A stretch of 64,000 nt of DNA from Streptococcus sp. 2342 (GCF_013276795.1 NZ_VMLR01000005.1:27413-91412), one strand, 5' to 3'. Shown: positions 1 to 8,814, counted from the first letter of the stretch. The notes: generated from the letters alone by a model not told the origin. Numbers and translations are program-made.

Positions 1-2139
1 AGTTGGGTATGCAGCTGTAACGATAGAGCCTTCTGAGATTTGTCCAAAGATTTCCTCTGTCACGAATGGCATGATTGGGTGAAGGAGACGAAGGATCTTG
101 TCCAAAGTGTAAAGGAGAACAGAACGTGTGATAACTTTCTCTTCTTCGTTGTCGCTATAAAGGACTTCCTTGGTCAACTCAACATACCAGTCCGCAAACT
201 CATCCCAGATGAAGTTGTAGAGGATGTGGCCAGCCACACCAAACTCAAACTTATCAAAGTTGGCAGTTGCTTTTCCGATAGTTTCATTGAGGTTGTGGAG
301 AATCCAGCGGTCTGTGACATTCCCAGCTTCCTTATTGACAACTTTTTCAACATTGGCAGTTGCTTGCTCGAGGGTCAAACCTTCATTGTTCATGAGGATG
401 TAGCGAGAGATGTTCCAGATCTTGTTAATGAAGTTCCATGAAGCATCCATTTTCTCATAAGAGAAACGCACGTCTTGTCCTGGCGCAGAACCGTTTGAAA
501 GGAACCATCGAAGGGCATCGGCACCGTATTTCTCGATAACATCCATCGGGTCAATCCCGTTACCGAGAGACTTAGACATCTTGCGTCCTTGCTCGTCACG
601 AATGAGACCATGGATAAGGACGTTTTGGAATGGCTGACGACCAGTGAATTCCAAGGATTGGAAGATCATACGAGACACCCAGAAGAAGATGATGTCGTAA
701 CCTGTAACCAAGGTTGAAGTTGGGAAGTAACGTTTGAAGTCTTCTGAGTCTACATCAGGCCAGCCCATGGTTGAGAATGGCCAAAGGGCCGAACTAAACC
801 AAGTATCCAAGACGTCTTCATCTTGTGTCCATCCGTCACCTTCTGGAGCTTCTTCGCCGACATACATTTCACCCTCAGCATTGTACCAAGCAGGGATTTG
901 GTGACCCCACCAGAGCTGACGAGAGATTACCCAGTCGTGGACATTTTCCATCCATTGAAGGAAGGTATCGTTGAAACGAGGTGGGTAAAATTCTACCTTG
1001 TCCTCTGTGTCTTGGTTGGCAATAGCATTTTTTGCCAATTGGTCCATCTTAACGAACCATTGAGTAGACAAACGTGGCTCCACCACTACACCTGTACGCT
1101 CTGAGTGTCCAACACTGTGGACACGTTTTTCGATTTTAACAAGGGCACCGATTTCTTCCAACTTAGCAACGACTGCCTTACGAGCTTCAAAACGGTCCAT
1201 GCCTGCAAATTCGAAGGCAAGCTCATTCATAGTTCCGTCGTCGTTCATGACGTTGACTTGTGGCAAGTTGTGACGTTGACCCACCAAGAAGTCGTTTGGA
1301 TCATGGGCAGGTGTGATTTTTACGACACCAGTACCAAACTCAGGATCTGCATGCTCGTCTCCAACGATTGGAATGAGTTTATTAGCGATTGGGAGGATGA
1401 CGTTTTTACCAATCAAGTCCTTGTAGCGTGGGTCTTCTGGATTGACCGCAACGGCAACGTCCCCAAACATAGTCTCAGGACGAGTTGTCGCCACTTCAAG
1501 GGCGCGTGAGCCGTCTTCCAGTATGTAATTCATGTGGTAGAAGGCACCTTCGACATCCTTGTGGATCACCTCAATATCAGAAAGGGCTGTGCGAGCAGCT
1601 GGGTCCCAGTTGATGATAAACTCACCACGATAGATCCAACCTTTCTTGTAAAGGTCCACAAAGACCTTACGAACAGCTTTTGACAAACCTTCGTCAAGAG
1701 TGAAACGCTCACGAGAGTAGTCTACAGAGATCCCCATCTTGCCCCATTGTTCCTTGATAGTAGTGGCATATTCGTCTTTCCATTCCCAGACCTTGTCGAG
1801 GAATTTTTCACGACCTAGGTCATAACGTGTAATGCCCTCTCCGCGCAAGCGTTCCTCAACCTTAGCTTGAGTCGCAATCCCCGCGTGGTCCATCCCTGGA
1901 AGCCAAAGTGTATCAAAGCCTTGCATGCGTTTTTGGCGGATAATGATATCCTGCAAAGTCGTATCCCAAGCGTGACCAAGGTGAAGCTTACCAGTTACAT
2001 TTGGTGGTGGAATCACGATTGAATAAGGCTTAGCCTTTTGATCGCCTGAAGGCTTGAAAACATCGGCATCAAGCCATTTTTGGTAACGACCAGCCTCAAC
2101 CTCGGCTGGATTGTATTTAGGTGAAAGTTCTTTAGACAT
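1..2139 (-). CDS. valS: Valine-tRNA ligase (ValS), C-terminus beyond window
   Basis: Charges tRNA-Val with valine in the cytoplasm. The minus strand is open from an ATG at 2139 to the window edge, giving 713 of the roughly 880 residues usual for the family. The class I signatures are visible: the HIGH-type motif KLHLGHAW near residue 50 and KMSKSLGN near residue 520 (about 560-583). The editing domain lies between them. The start overlaps the 3' end of the upstream kinase-like gene by 8 bases. A T-box leader that would normally sit just ahead of the valS operon lies 5.7 kb upstream. No promoter of its own was recognised. A degraded second copy of the first 58 codons lies at 5030-5204. Confidence 0.97.
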   Translation of the reverse strand, partial: MSKELSPKYNPAEVEAGRYQKWLDADVFKPSGDQKAKPYSIVIPPPNVTGKLHLGHAWDTTLQDIIIRQKRMQGFDTLWLPGMDHAGIATQAKVEERLRGEGITRYDLGREKFLDKVWEWKDEYATTIKEQWGKMGISVDYSRERFTLDEGLSKAVRKVFVDLYKKGWIYRGEFIINWDPAARTALSDIEVIHKDVEGAFYHMNYILEDGSRALEVATTRPETMFGDVAVAVNPEDPRYKDLIGKNVILPIANKLIPIVGDEHADPEFGTGVVKITPAHDPNDFLVGQRHNLPQVNVMNDDGTMNELAFEFAGMDRFEARKAVVAKLEEIGALVKIEKRVHSVGHSERTGVVVEPRLSTQWFVKMDQLAKNAIANQDTEDKVEFYPPRFNDTFLQWMENVHDWVISRQLWWGHQIPAWYNAEGEMYVGEEAPEGDGWTQDEDVLDTWFSSALWPFSTMGWPDVDSEDFKRYFPTSTLVTGYDIIFFWVSRMIFQSLEFTGRQPFQNVLIHGLIRDEQGRKMSKSLGNGIDPMDVIEKYGADALRWFLSNGSAPGQDVRFSYEKMDASWNFINKIWNISRYILMNNEGLTLEQATANVEKVVNKEAGNVTDRWILHNLNETIGKATANFDKFEFGVAGHILYNFIWDEFADWYVELTKEVLYSDNEEEKVITRSVLLYTLDKILRLLHPIMPFVTEEIFGQISEGSIVTAAYPT

Positions 2140-2710
2140 GTGTTTGTCCTTTCTCTATTTTGTTCATTTTATTTTGAATTTGCTTAGCAGCTTCTTCTGC
2201 AGACAGATTCGTATTATTTATTTTAAGGTAGTGGTGCAACTCATTTGGTTGATGTTGGGAATTTAATTGAAGTGTTTCAGTAGTCTCCAAAATTTCTCTT
2301 TCAGATACCTCAATATGTCGTTTTAAGGGTTTGTGCTTCAACCGGTTCTCCGTTCGATTTCGACGTAAACGCTCTTCAAGACTTGTTTCCAACTCAACAA
2401 ACAGAATCTCTTGATGAAAGTTATCCAATAAATCCTGAATTTGCTTTAAATACATCAGCTGGTACTGATTTGAAAAATCAATTACGTCAGTTAAAATTAC
2501 TGATCGCTGATTTCTTGCACTTGCTCCAAGGAAAGAAAAGGTGATTCCACGAACAAATTCCCACATTTCCTCTGTAAAGTCCTGATAGATTTCTAATGCA
2601 AAATCGATGGCTTGATGGTTATAAAAGAGGGTAGCATCTGTCAGTCGAGATAACTCTTGACCAATCGTCATTTTCCCAGAAGCCGGAGCCCCAATGATGA
2701 AAATGTGCAT
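2132..2710 (-). CDS. Small P-loop kinase-like protein (AAA family)
   Basis: A 192-residue cytoplasmic protein opening with [15 protein letters not shown], a Walker A P-loop in the style of shikimate or nucleotide kinases. A basic lid-like stretch with several Arg ([10 protein letters not shown]) follows near residue 135. The substrate is unknown. I chose the ATG at 2710 over a GTG at 2725 because GGAGG lies 8 bases ahead of it. The start overlaps the upstream fusion gene (TGATG) and the end overlaps valS by 8 bases, so all three appear translationally coupled. It could be a metabolic kinase, a toxin-modifying kinase or cargo of the valS island. Confidence 0.75.
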   Translation of the reverse strand: MHIFIIGAPASGKMTIGQELSRLTDATLFYNHQAIDFALEIYQDFTEEMWEFVRGITFSFLGASARNQRSVILTDVIDFSNQYQLMYLKQIQDLLDNFHQEILFVELETSLEERLRRNRTENRLKHKPLKRHIEVSEREILETTETLQLNSQHQPNELHHYLKINNTNLSAEEAAKQIQNKMNKIEKGQTHV

Positions 2711-3627
2711 CAAACTACCTCCCACTCACTCCTCAGCAAGCCATATCTCAAATCATCACAGCGATTGCCTTGGGCATCTTTACGGTCTCGGATGCGAGCT
2801 TCGAGGGTAAATCCAAGTTTTTCTGCGACACGTTGACTTTGGACATTATAACCAAAGCAAGACAATTCAATCTTGTGTAGGTTCAATTCTTTAAAAGCTA
2901 GGTTAATCAAGGCACTCGCTGCTTCGGGCACATAGCCTCGACCCCAATAATCGGGGTGCAAGGTATAGCCAATTTCCAGTACATCATCTTCATGACGATG
3001 GTTGAAATCAACAGAGCCGATAACTTTATCAGTCCCTTTGACAACAATTCCATAGCCTGCTGGGAGATTATCCTTTTCATTGCGCTTAGGAAGGATATGC
3101 TCTAGATAATAAATCTCATCTTCCAAGGTCTTGACGGGCGGAAAGCCTGCAGGGTAGGAGACTTCTGGCAAACTGGCGTAGGCATGAATATCCTCGGCAT
3201 CCGCCACTGTACGGACTCGTAAAACAAGACGTTCTGTTTCCAAGCGTTCATCATCCAAAACAAAACCTTTGATGATAAATTCTTTCAAAGTCTTGGTTGC
3301 CCAAATTCTAAATTGAGTAGCCTTACTGGAATTTACTCGATAACCAACTGAAATGATAGCATCCAGATTGTAATATTCAAGTTCATGCCGGACAGCTCTA
3401 TTTCCCTCTTGTTGAACCTGTGCAAATTTTGCACAAGTTGACACCTTATCTAACTCACCACTATCATAAATGTTTTTCAAGTGCTTTGTAATGACACTTC
3501 GTTCAACTCCAAAGAGCTCTGCAAGACCTTTTTGAGTCAACCAAAGATTTTCATCTTGTAAAAGGATATCTAGCTGAACATGGCCATTGGGTGTGGTATA
3601 CAGGATGAAATTAGAAATTTCATTCAA
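2710..3627 (-). CDS. RhuM-type domain fused to GNAT acetyltransferase
   Basis: A 305-residue chimera. Residues 1 to about 127 match the N-terminal DNA-binding-like part of RhuM/virulence proteins (LTQKGLAELFGVERSVITKH, then an ISVGYRVNSSKATQFR core). From about residue 128 the protein becomes a RimJ/RimL-like GNAT acetyltransferase (ETERLVLRVRT, then GYTLHPDYWGRGYVPEAA for acetyl-CoA binding). The GNAT part is a close copy of the intact enzyme at 6654-7211. The join falls at ERLET, where both parents share bases, so a short-homology exchange is likely. The frame is open throughout. A strong GGGGGGAGG lies 13 bases before the ATG, which is long spacing. RhuM proteins are usually longer, so this head is truncated. 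Confidence 0.85.
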   Translation of the reverse strand: MNEISNFILYTTPNGHVQLDILLQDENLWLTQKGLAELFGVERSVITKHLKNIYDSGELDKVSTCAKFAQVQQEGNRAVRHELEYYNLDAIISVGYRVNSSKATQFRIWATKTLKEFIIKGFVLDDERLETERLVLRVRTVADAEDIHAYASLPEVSYPAGFPPVKTLEDEIYYLEHILPKRNEKDNLPAGYGIVVKGTDKVIGSVDFNHRHEDDVLEIGYTLHPDYWGRGYVPEAASALINLAFKELNLHKIELSCFGYNVQSQRVAEKLGFTLEARIRDRKDAQGNRCDDLRYGLLRSEWEVV

Positions 3628-3657
3628 GACAATTCACCTCCCCCCTTCAGTAAACAA

Positions 3658-4899
3658 TTACTTCTCGTTTTTAAACTTTATGCCGTTTTCCTTCAACTTC
3701 TTAACGGTTACGGGACCAATTCCCTTCAAAGCGAGAACTTCTTTTTCAGTCCATTTTTTGAAATCTGAAGATGTACGAATCCCATTTTCAACAAAGATGT
3801 GAACAAGATCCATCCGAATTCCCTTCATTTTTTCCTCATTCATAAAGGAGTGCCAATCGGATACCTCGGATAAACTTCTTATCATACTGGAATGAGCCGA
3901 AAATACTGGTTTACGGCGGAACTTTTCGGCCTCGTTTGTTAAAAATTTCGTTAAAATAATATTTTCTAGTAAATAATCAAACAGAGGATACAAACTAGCT
4001 TGTAACGATTCAACTGAATTTGGACAATAGCATTCTTGGTCTTCTATATCTATAACCTTGAATTGCCAATCTTCCTCTATAAAGAATTCAACAGCTTCAT
4101 CATTGATTTCCACTAATTTTGCAAATAGCTGACTTGCTTCCTCAATTTTTCCTTGAGAAAAAGCAGAGATGATGGCATGAATAAGAATGGTATCATCCCG
4201 TTTCCCTTTATTTAATTCTTCACGATAGAAACGTTCAACCTTTAGTTCCTGACCAGTAATATGATACAAGGAAAGCATACAGAAGACAAAATTAGGAGGA
4301 AAACGTTCAGGTCGCTTACTCAAATATAGGTCAATCAATTCTATAGCCTTAGAATTGAAGTTCTCCATCATATAATACTCAATCAGAAACATCAGAGCAG
4401 ACAGGATAGGGCGTGCTTCAAAATAATTCCAACTATTGTATCCATTCACTTTCCATTTTTCTAAAACTAGAATTTCAAAATCCAATACTTTTTTAAAAGT
4501 CGACAAATCAAAATCTTCAACTTCTGATAATAATAAATGAAAATCAGCCGCAAAATAATCTGGATTTATTTTTAAAACTTGCTTTAACAATTTATTTCGC
4601 TTCTGTGTATTCGGAGTATGCATAGCTTCTCTAAATAAAGCATGATCCTGATTCCAATCAAAAGTCCTATTTTTCAGTTGGTAATTGATTAGCTGAACAT
4701 CTGGATACTCTCCGTGTTCATCAGCATATTGCATCACTGCTGTATGTAGTTCATCGAAATTTTGAATGGTCCGACGTTCTACAAAAGTTGGATTTTTGGC
4801 CATAATTTCTGTCCAGGTAGCCTCTTCTTCAGAAATAACTTTGATATCCAACTTTTGCTGGCGTTTTAATTCTTTTTTTCTATTTTTCTTTTTAGCCAT
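3658..4899 (-). CDS. Repeat-like protein with helix-hairpin-helix tail
   Basis: A 413-residue soluble protein of unknown function. The N-terminus is very basic (MAKKKNRKKELKRQQKLD). The middle, about residues 60-350, is helical and TPR-like. The C-terminal 45 residues form a helix-hairpin-helix segment (LALKGIGPVTVKKLKENG). That tail is nearly the same as the tail of the 131-residue protein at 8060-8455, also at DNA level, while the bodies differ. The gene therefore looks like a new head joined to a duplicated tail. It lies 30 bases upstream of the RhuM-GNAT fusion in the same direction. Binding to nucleic acid is possible from the hairpin motif but untested. Confidence 0.75.
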   Translation of the reverse strand: MAKKKNRKKELKRQQKLDIKVISEEEATWTEIMAKNPTFVERRTIQNFDELHTAVMQYADEHGEYPDVQLINYQLKNRTFDWNQDHALFREAMHTPNTQKRNKLLKQVLKINPDYFAADFHLLLSEVEDFDLSTFKKVLDFEILVLEKWKVNGYNSWNYFEARPILSALMFLIEYYMMENFNSKAIELIDLYLSKRPERFPPNFVFCMLSLYHITGQELKVERFYREELNKGKRDDTILIHAIISAFSQGKIEEASQLFAKLVEINDEAVEFFIEEDWQFKVIDIEDQECYCPNSVESLQASLYPLFDYLLENIILTKFLTNEAEKFRRKPVFSAHSSMIRSLSEVSDWHSFMNEEKMKGIRMDLVHIFVENGIRTSSDFKKWTEKEVLALKGIGPVTVKKLKENGIKFKNEK

Positions 4900-4949
4900 C
4901 TATTTTCTCCTCTAATTCATCCTTCAATAGATTCGACTCAACTGACTTA

Positions 4950-5030
4950 GAAATCCTTACAGTCTCAGATACAGGCTTTATTGGAGAATTCCAGTTTCTC
5001 TGTAGCTTGTTTACTTTGAAGGTTGTACCC
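4950..5030 (-). pseudogene. GNAT acetyltransferase 3' fragment (relic)
   Basis: About 80 bases align with the C-terminal coding part of the two GNAT copies (compare 2770-2850 and 6710-6795). Stretches such as CTTACAGTCTCAGAT match their CTTTACGGTCTCGGAT, with many substitutions and no usable frame. It runs directly into a valS fragment at about 5030, where GNAT and valS share the similar bases CCAAAGCAAGAC and CCCAAGCGTGACC. This is the third copy of GNAT sequence in 2.7 kb. Confidence 0.75.
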
Positions 5031-5204
5031 CAAGCCTGACCAAGGTAGAGTTTTTCCAGTTACATTTGGTGGTCGGAATCACGAACGAAAAAGATTGAGA
5101 CTTTTGAACTCCTTGAGTCTTGAGAACGTCTTCATGAAGTTGTTTTGTTAACGACCAACCTAAACATAGGATGGAGTGTATTTAGGTGAAAGTTATTTAG
5201 ACAT
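5030..5204 (-). pseudogene. valS 5' fragment (relic start)
   Basis: About 175 bases match the first 58 codons of the intact valS (1968-2139) along their whole length, at roughly 70 percent by eye. The ATG at 5204 is kept, but the fourth codon GAA is now TAA and small indels break the frame. The upstream membrane-protein gene ends inside this relic: its TAA stop at 5197-5199 is the same base change. This marks an older valS junction left behind after new DNA was inserted with a fresh valS copy downstream. Confidence 0.85.
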
Positions 5205-6627
5205 TATTTTTTCTCCTTTTATGAATATTTCTTTTATATCTACGATTTATTAATATACTGTGCATATTGTCACGATACACATAATATCCATTACAGGTGT
5301 TTAAATAGAAATATTGTAATAACCAAATTATAATCTTCCCAATAACTAATGATAATATGAAACAAACGAAAATAATTATAGTTGAGGCAAATAATTCAGA
5401 CATCCAATCAGCTTCGGGAGTTATAAATTCGACCAATTTCTTCTTAATCTTTAAACCCCAAATAATTTCGGTTAACTTTGGAATAATACTCAACATTAAT
5501 AGAGTAAGAAAACCATATAGTTGAGTTCGATATAGGTGTCTATCCATTTTCTCAGTTCTTATTGGTTTTTTCTTATGTTTTTTTGTATCGAATTGAGAAT
5601 TTATTTCTCCAATTAGACTAGGAATTAAAATTGGCAAAAACCATGTTAAAGCATTTATTAATTCATTTTCAACTTGATTAAATACTGCTAACAGTAATAT
5701 ACAGATTGAACCAATTAACCATGATGCTATTACTTCTTTGGTATCTTTTGCACCATGTCTAATTAGATTATAAATCATCCACCAGCATATTAAATAAAGT
5801 GCAATAAGTGAACTGAACATAAGAATGTCAGTTATTAAATCAGAATGAAAATCAATAACATTAGAAATAAAGTAATAAATATAGATATAATACCATAAAA
5901 ACGAAATAATAAGCATCGTGGCATATACATTCCACAGTGTCTTTCCCTTTACGATATCTATTTTATTAACTTTTTGAAATATCTTGATTGATCCTACAGT
6001 TTTTATAACAGATAATACAAATGGTATTATTAAAACTATTACAATGCTAAACCAGTAATCCAATTGATTTTCATGTATACTATAATTATTTGAAAAATAT
6101 TTATATAATTTTATTAAGGTTGATTCAACTAGATTTTTATTATAGAGAAAGTATATCAACATTCCACAAAATATTCCATCAAAAGTATTTATAAAAGCCA
6201 AGGACTCCATACTTTTAGAAAGAAAATCTTTTAACTTATTAAACTGACTTGTATAGTTAAAAACATATATCAGTAGCGATGTAAATTGGAAAAATATTAA
6301 AAATCTAAAATCATTAATAAAAAAAAGAATTAAGGACAAAAGAGAAATAATCCAATAAGAAACAACATATTTTTTATATAAAAATTTTTTAGCTAGTAAT
6401 TTAAATGAAAAACTTAACGAGAATAAAAAAATAATTATTTCTAGAATAGACAATGCAGTGCTCTTGCTGAAAATCAAACTTAATAAAAAGAGGGATAGTG
6501 ATAAACCTAAAGCGGAGGCAATTGATATCAAAGGTAAATAGGCAAATGTCCTCAAAAGTATTCCCCGAATTTTGGGAAAAATACCCCATAATCTATTATT
6601 AGGTTTAAAATAACAAATCAACTTCAT
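5197..6627 (-). CDS. Polytopic membrane protein of unknown function
   Basis: A 476-residue integral membrane protein with roughly ten hydrophobic segments, for example near residues 28-55, 60-80, 90-120, 190-210, 235-255 and 405-435, separated by short lysine-rich loops. I do not recognise a family. The coding sequence is visibly much more AT-rich than the flanking core genes, which suggests acquisition. It starts 26 bases after the intact GNAT gene, so it probably shares the T-box transcript. It stops within the valS relic, so the gene may have been joined onto ancestral valS sequence. Candidate roles include transport or phage defence, but nothing in the sequence decides this. Confidence 0.75.
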   Translation of the reverse strand: MKLICYFKPNNRLWGIFPKIRGILLRTFAYLPLISIASALGLSLSLFLLSLIFSKSTALSILEIIIFLFSLSFSFKLLAKKFLYKKYVVSYWIISLLSLILFFINDFRFLIFFQFTSLLIYVFNYTSQFNKLKDFLSKSMESLAFINTFDGIFCGMLIYFLYNKNLVESTLIKLYKYFSNNYSIHENQLDYWFSIVIVLIIPFVLSVIKTVGSIKIFQKVNKIDIVKGKTLWNVYATMLIISFLWYYIYIYYFISNVIDFHSDLITDILMFSSLIALYLICWWMIYNLIRHGAKDTKEVIASWLIGSICILLLAVFNQVENELINALTWFLPILIPSLIGEINSQFDTKKHKKKPIRTEKMDRHLYRTQLYGFLTLLMLSIIPKLTEIIWGLKIKKKLVEFITPEADWMSELFASTIIIFVCFILSLVIGKIIIWLLQYFYLNTCNGYYVYRDNMHSILINRRYKRNIHKRRKNNV

Positions 6628-6653
6628 TTATTCTCTCTCATCTAATGGTTGTT

Positions 6654-7211
6654 TTATGTCCCCCACTCACTACTCAGCAAGCCATATATCAGACTGTCAC
6701 AACGGTTCCCTTGGGCATCTTTGCGGTCTCGGATGCGAGCTTCCAGAGTAAAGACAAGTTTCTCTGCGACTCGTTGACTTTGGGTATTGTAACCAAAGCA
6801 AGAGAGTTCAATCTTGTGAAGACCCAAATCTTTAAAAGCTAAGTCAATCAAGGCTCGCGCTGCTTCTGGCACATAACCACGACCCCAATAGTCTGGGTGC
6901 AGGGTATAGCCAAGCTCTAGCACATCGTCCCCATGGCGATGGTTGAAATCAACAGAACCAATGACTTTATCGGTTCCTTTGACGACAATCCCATAGCCTG
7001 CTGGGAGGTTTTCCTTTTGATTGCGTTCGGGAAGGATATGCTCTAGATAGTAAACCTCATCTTCCAAGGTTTTGACTGGAGGAAAGCCTGCTGGATAGGC
7101 GACCTCTGGGAGACTAGCGTAGGTATGGATATCCTCAGCATCTGCCACTGTACGAACTCGTAGGACGAGTCGTTCGGTTTCTAATCGTTCTGGTAATTCA
7201 GTTCTTGCCAT
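6654..7211 (-). CDS. GNAT N-acetyltransferase (RimJ/RimL type)
   Basis: A 185-residue acetyltransferase of the GNAT superfamily, likely transferring acetyl from acetyl-CoA to an amine, possibly a protein N-terminus; the substrate is unknown. ERLVLRVRT at residues 12-20 starts the fold, and YWGRGYVPEAARALI in the middle forms the acetyl-CoA loop with the R/Q-x-x-G-x-G/A pattern. The start overlaps the flavin-reductase gene by 14 bases, so they are co-transcribed. This is the complete parent of the domain fused to RhuM at 2710-3245. One oddity is KLVFTLEAR where the fused copy has the usual KLGFTLEAR, which replaces a conserved glycine. Confidence 0.9.
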   Translation of the reverse strand: MARTELPERLETERLVLRVRTVADAEDIHTYASLPEVAYPAGFPPVKTLEDEVYYLEHILPERNQKENLPAGYGIVVKGTDKVIGSVDFNHRHGDDVLELGYTLHPDYWGRGYVPEAARALIDLAFKDLGLHKIELSCFGYNTQSQRVAEKLVFTLEARIRDRKDAQGNRCDSLIYGLLSSEWGT

Positions 7212-7776
7212 CCTTCTTCCTCGCTTTCTTGATAAAGCTTCCCATGGGATTGACTCGGCTATCTAGATAACGATAAACACGCTGATGGCCGTCCCCCATA
7301 AAGTAAGTCGGCGCAAAACGGTCATTTTTAAAATGTCCCTTTTCATCCAAGAGTTCAGGATTAGCCAGTCGGTCAAGAATCTTAGCAAAAATGTGGCAAA
7401 TACCATCTTCCTCAATAATCCGATCTACCTGACAGTCCAATACGACTGAACAGGCCTCTAAAATCGGTGCCTGAGTCCGTTCAGAAATCTCGTAGTCTAG
7501 CCCCAGGTGTTTCAATTTCTCCCGATGACTGATAAAACCAGCCTGCTCCATCTCGAGCATGAGATTTTCATCAGGAATATTCACAGTAAACTTCTGGTAA
7601 TGCTTGATTTGCTCAGCCGCATTTTCCTCAGCTCCGACACCAATGACTAGCCAATCTCCCAAGCTATAAGAGGAGCTACAGGTCGTAATATTGTGTCCAA
7701 AATTCTGATCCTGATATCCCAAAATGAAGATAGGAAAGCCATAGTAGAGTTTACTTGTTTTAAAAGATTGCTTCAT
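7198..7776 (-). CDS. Flavin reductase-like FMN-binding protein
   Basis: A 192-residue cytoplasmic protein of the flavin reductase/flavoredoxin-like split-barrel family. Visible features are GHNITTCSSSYSLGDW near residues 27-43, which resembles the FMN phosphate-binding segment, and a C-terminal PTYFMGDGHQRVYRYL. The partner and substrate are unknown. It is the first gene after the T-box leader, 27 bases beyond the terminator hairpin, and overlaps the GNAT gene. It is therefore probably induced when the cognate tRNA is uncharged. Confidence 0.82.
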   Translation of the reverse strand: MKQSFKTSKLYYGFPIFILGYQDQNFGHNITTCSSSYSLGDWLVIGVGAEENAAEQIKHYQKFTVNIPDENLMLEMEQAGFISHREKLKHLGLDYEISERTQAPILEACSVVLDCQVDRIIEEDGICHIFAKILDRLANPELLDEKGHFKNDRFAPTYFMGDGHQRVYRYLDSRVNPMGSFIKKARKKDGKN

Positions 7777-7802
7777 AACAACCTCCTTTGACTAAGACGC
7801 AA

Positions 7803-8011
7803 AAGAAAAGCCCTGCCATCTACATGACAGGGACGAATGTATTTATCCGCGGTACCACCCAATTTCGGGCAGTTGCCCGCAACTCTCGTCTTTAAAACAA
7901 AAAGACACTTTTATTTCAATTTTTCATCCATTAGCAACTAGTTTTGACACATTTGTGGACTTCTCAGCACCGCCACTTTCTGTAAAATGTGGGATTCAAA
8001 ACACCTCTAAT
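7803..8011 (-). promoter_or_regulatory. T-box riboswitch leader (probable valine specifier)
   Basis: On the minus strand the T-box core TGGGTGGTACCGCGG lies at 7847-7861. It is followed by a terminator stem, CCCTGTCA and TGGCAGGG (7811-7832), with a T run. Upstream, GTTTTGA pairs with TCAAAAC and ACATTT with AAATGT, which leaves an internal loop containing GTC at 7946-7948. GUC is a valine codon, so the leader probably senses tRNA-Val, in line with valS in the operon. The specifier is my reading of the fold. Stem I looks shorter than usual. Confidence 0.88.
7811..7832 (-). terminator. T-box regulated terminator
   Basis: The stem CCCTGTCA/TGGCAGGG with a TTTTCTTTT tail on the minus strand lies between the T-box core and the first gene. 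It is the off-state hairpin that competes with the antiterminator. Confidence 0.85.
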
Positions 8012-8017
8012 GGCTCT

Positions 8018-8046
8018 ATTGTAGCAAGATTTTGATGGAAATGCAA
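8018..8046 (-). promoter_or_regulatory. Promoter for the T-box operon
   Basis: On the minus strand TTGCAT (8041-8046) is separated by 17 bases from TACAAT (8018-8023), which is preceded by TG at the extended -10 position. Transcription would begin near 8011, just ahead of the folded T-box leader. Confidence 0.8.
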
Positions 8047-8059
8047 GGCACAAGAAAGA

Positions 8060-8455
8060 TTACTTGAACTTGATGCCATTTTCCTTCAATTTCTTGATGG
8101 TAGCTGGGCCGATTCCTTTCAAGGCAAGGAGTTCTTTTTCAGTCCAGTTTTTAAAATCTGACGCAGACTTGATGCCTTCATCATAGAAAGTCTTAGCACG
8201 ATCAAGTGGGAGTCCACCCAAGTTTGCTGCAAAATCTTCTACAGAATTGGCTACTTTTTGAGCTTGCTCTTTGGTAGCTTCTACTGCTTGTTCAACTTTT
8301 TTAGAAACAGCCTTACCAGCTTGGCTTGCTGACTGTTCTGCACGTTTTACGACTTTTTTTGTCTCTTCTACAACCTTAGTCACAGTACTTGAAAAAGCAC
8401 CTGCACGACGGAGGCTATTTCGTAATTGTTTTTTACGATTGAGTTTCTTTGACAT
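8060..8455 (-). CDS. Small helix-hairpin-helix protein
   Basis: A 131-residue soluble protein with a basic N-terminus (MSKKLNRKKQLRNSLRRAG), a long helical Lys/Ala/Glu-rich middle (about 25-90, possible coiled coil) and a C-terminal helix-hairpin-helix (LALKGIGPATIKKLKENG). Function unknown. The tail is the apparent source of the tail on the protein at 3658-4899. It ends 14 bases from the promoter of the T-box operon, and no terminator was seen between them. Confidence 0.8.
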   Translation of the reverse strand: MSKKLNRKKQLRNSLRRAGAFSSTVTKVVEETKKVVKRAEQSASQAGKAVSKKVEQAVEATKEQAQKVANSVEDFAANLGGLPLDRAKTFYDEGIKSASDFKNWTEKELLALKGIGPATIKKLKENGIKFK

Positions 8456-8550
8456 GATAAAATCCTTTCAATAAAAAATCCCTGCTCTGACAAGGATTTA
8501 ATATAAATATTCTATCAAGATTTTAGTAAAAAATCAAGAATCTATCTCGT

Positions 8551-8805
8551 TTAATAATTTCGCTCACCAAACAATCCATCTGGCAAATCATGGAATCCCT
8601 TGCCTGCTTTGAAGTTTTCAAACTTACCGAGCAAGAACTGATAAGCATCCAAGCGGCTTTCGTAGCGAATCATGGCATCTTTGGCACGCTCGTCTTGGTC
8701 TTCTTCGTAGACTTTTTGGCTTTCCTTGTGCGCCATGTCGTTGATCATGATTTGGGTATTGACCCAAGCTTCAAATTCCTTCATAAACTCTTGTTCGTAA
8801 CTCAT
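8551..8805 (-). CDS. DUF1912 family protein
   Basis: An 84-residue acidic, helical protein of the DUF1912 family found in streptococci; its role is unknown. The start has AAGGAGAAAAAATG spacing. It begins 9 bases after the hemerythrin-PAS gene ends, so the two are likely co-transcribed. Confidence 0.8.
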   Translation of the reverse strand: MSYEQEFMKEFEAWVNTQIMINDMAHKESQKVYEEDQDERAKDAMIRYESRLDAYQFLLGKFENFKAGKGFHDLPDGLFGERNY

Positions 8806-8814
8806 TTTTTCTCC

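Noticed and set aside
5030..5204. A second valS start that could be translated
   Set aside because: Codon 4 is a stop and indels break the frame, so it is a relic.
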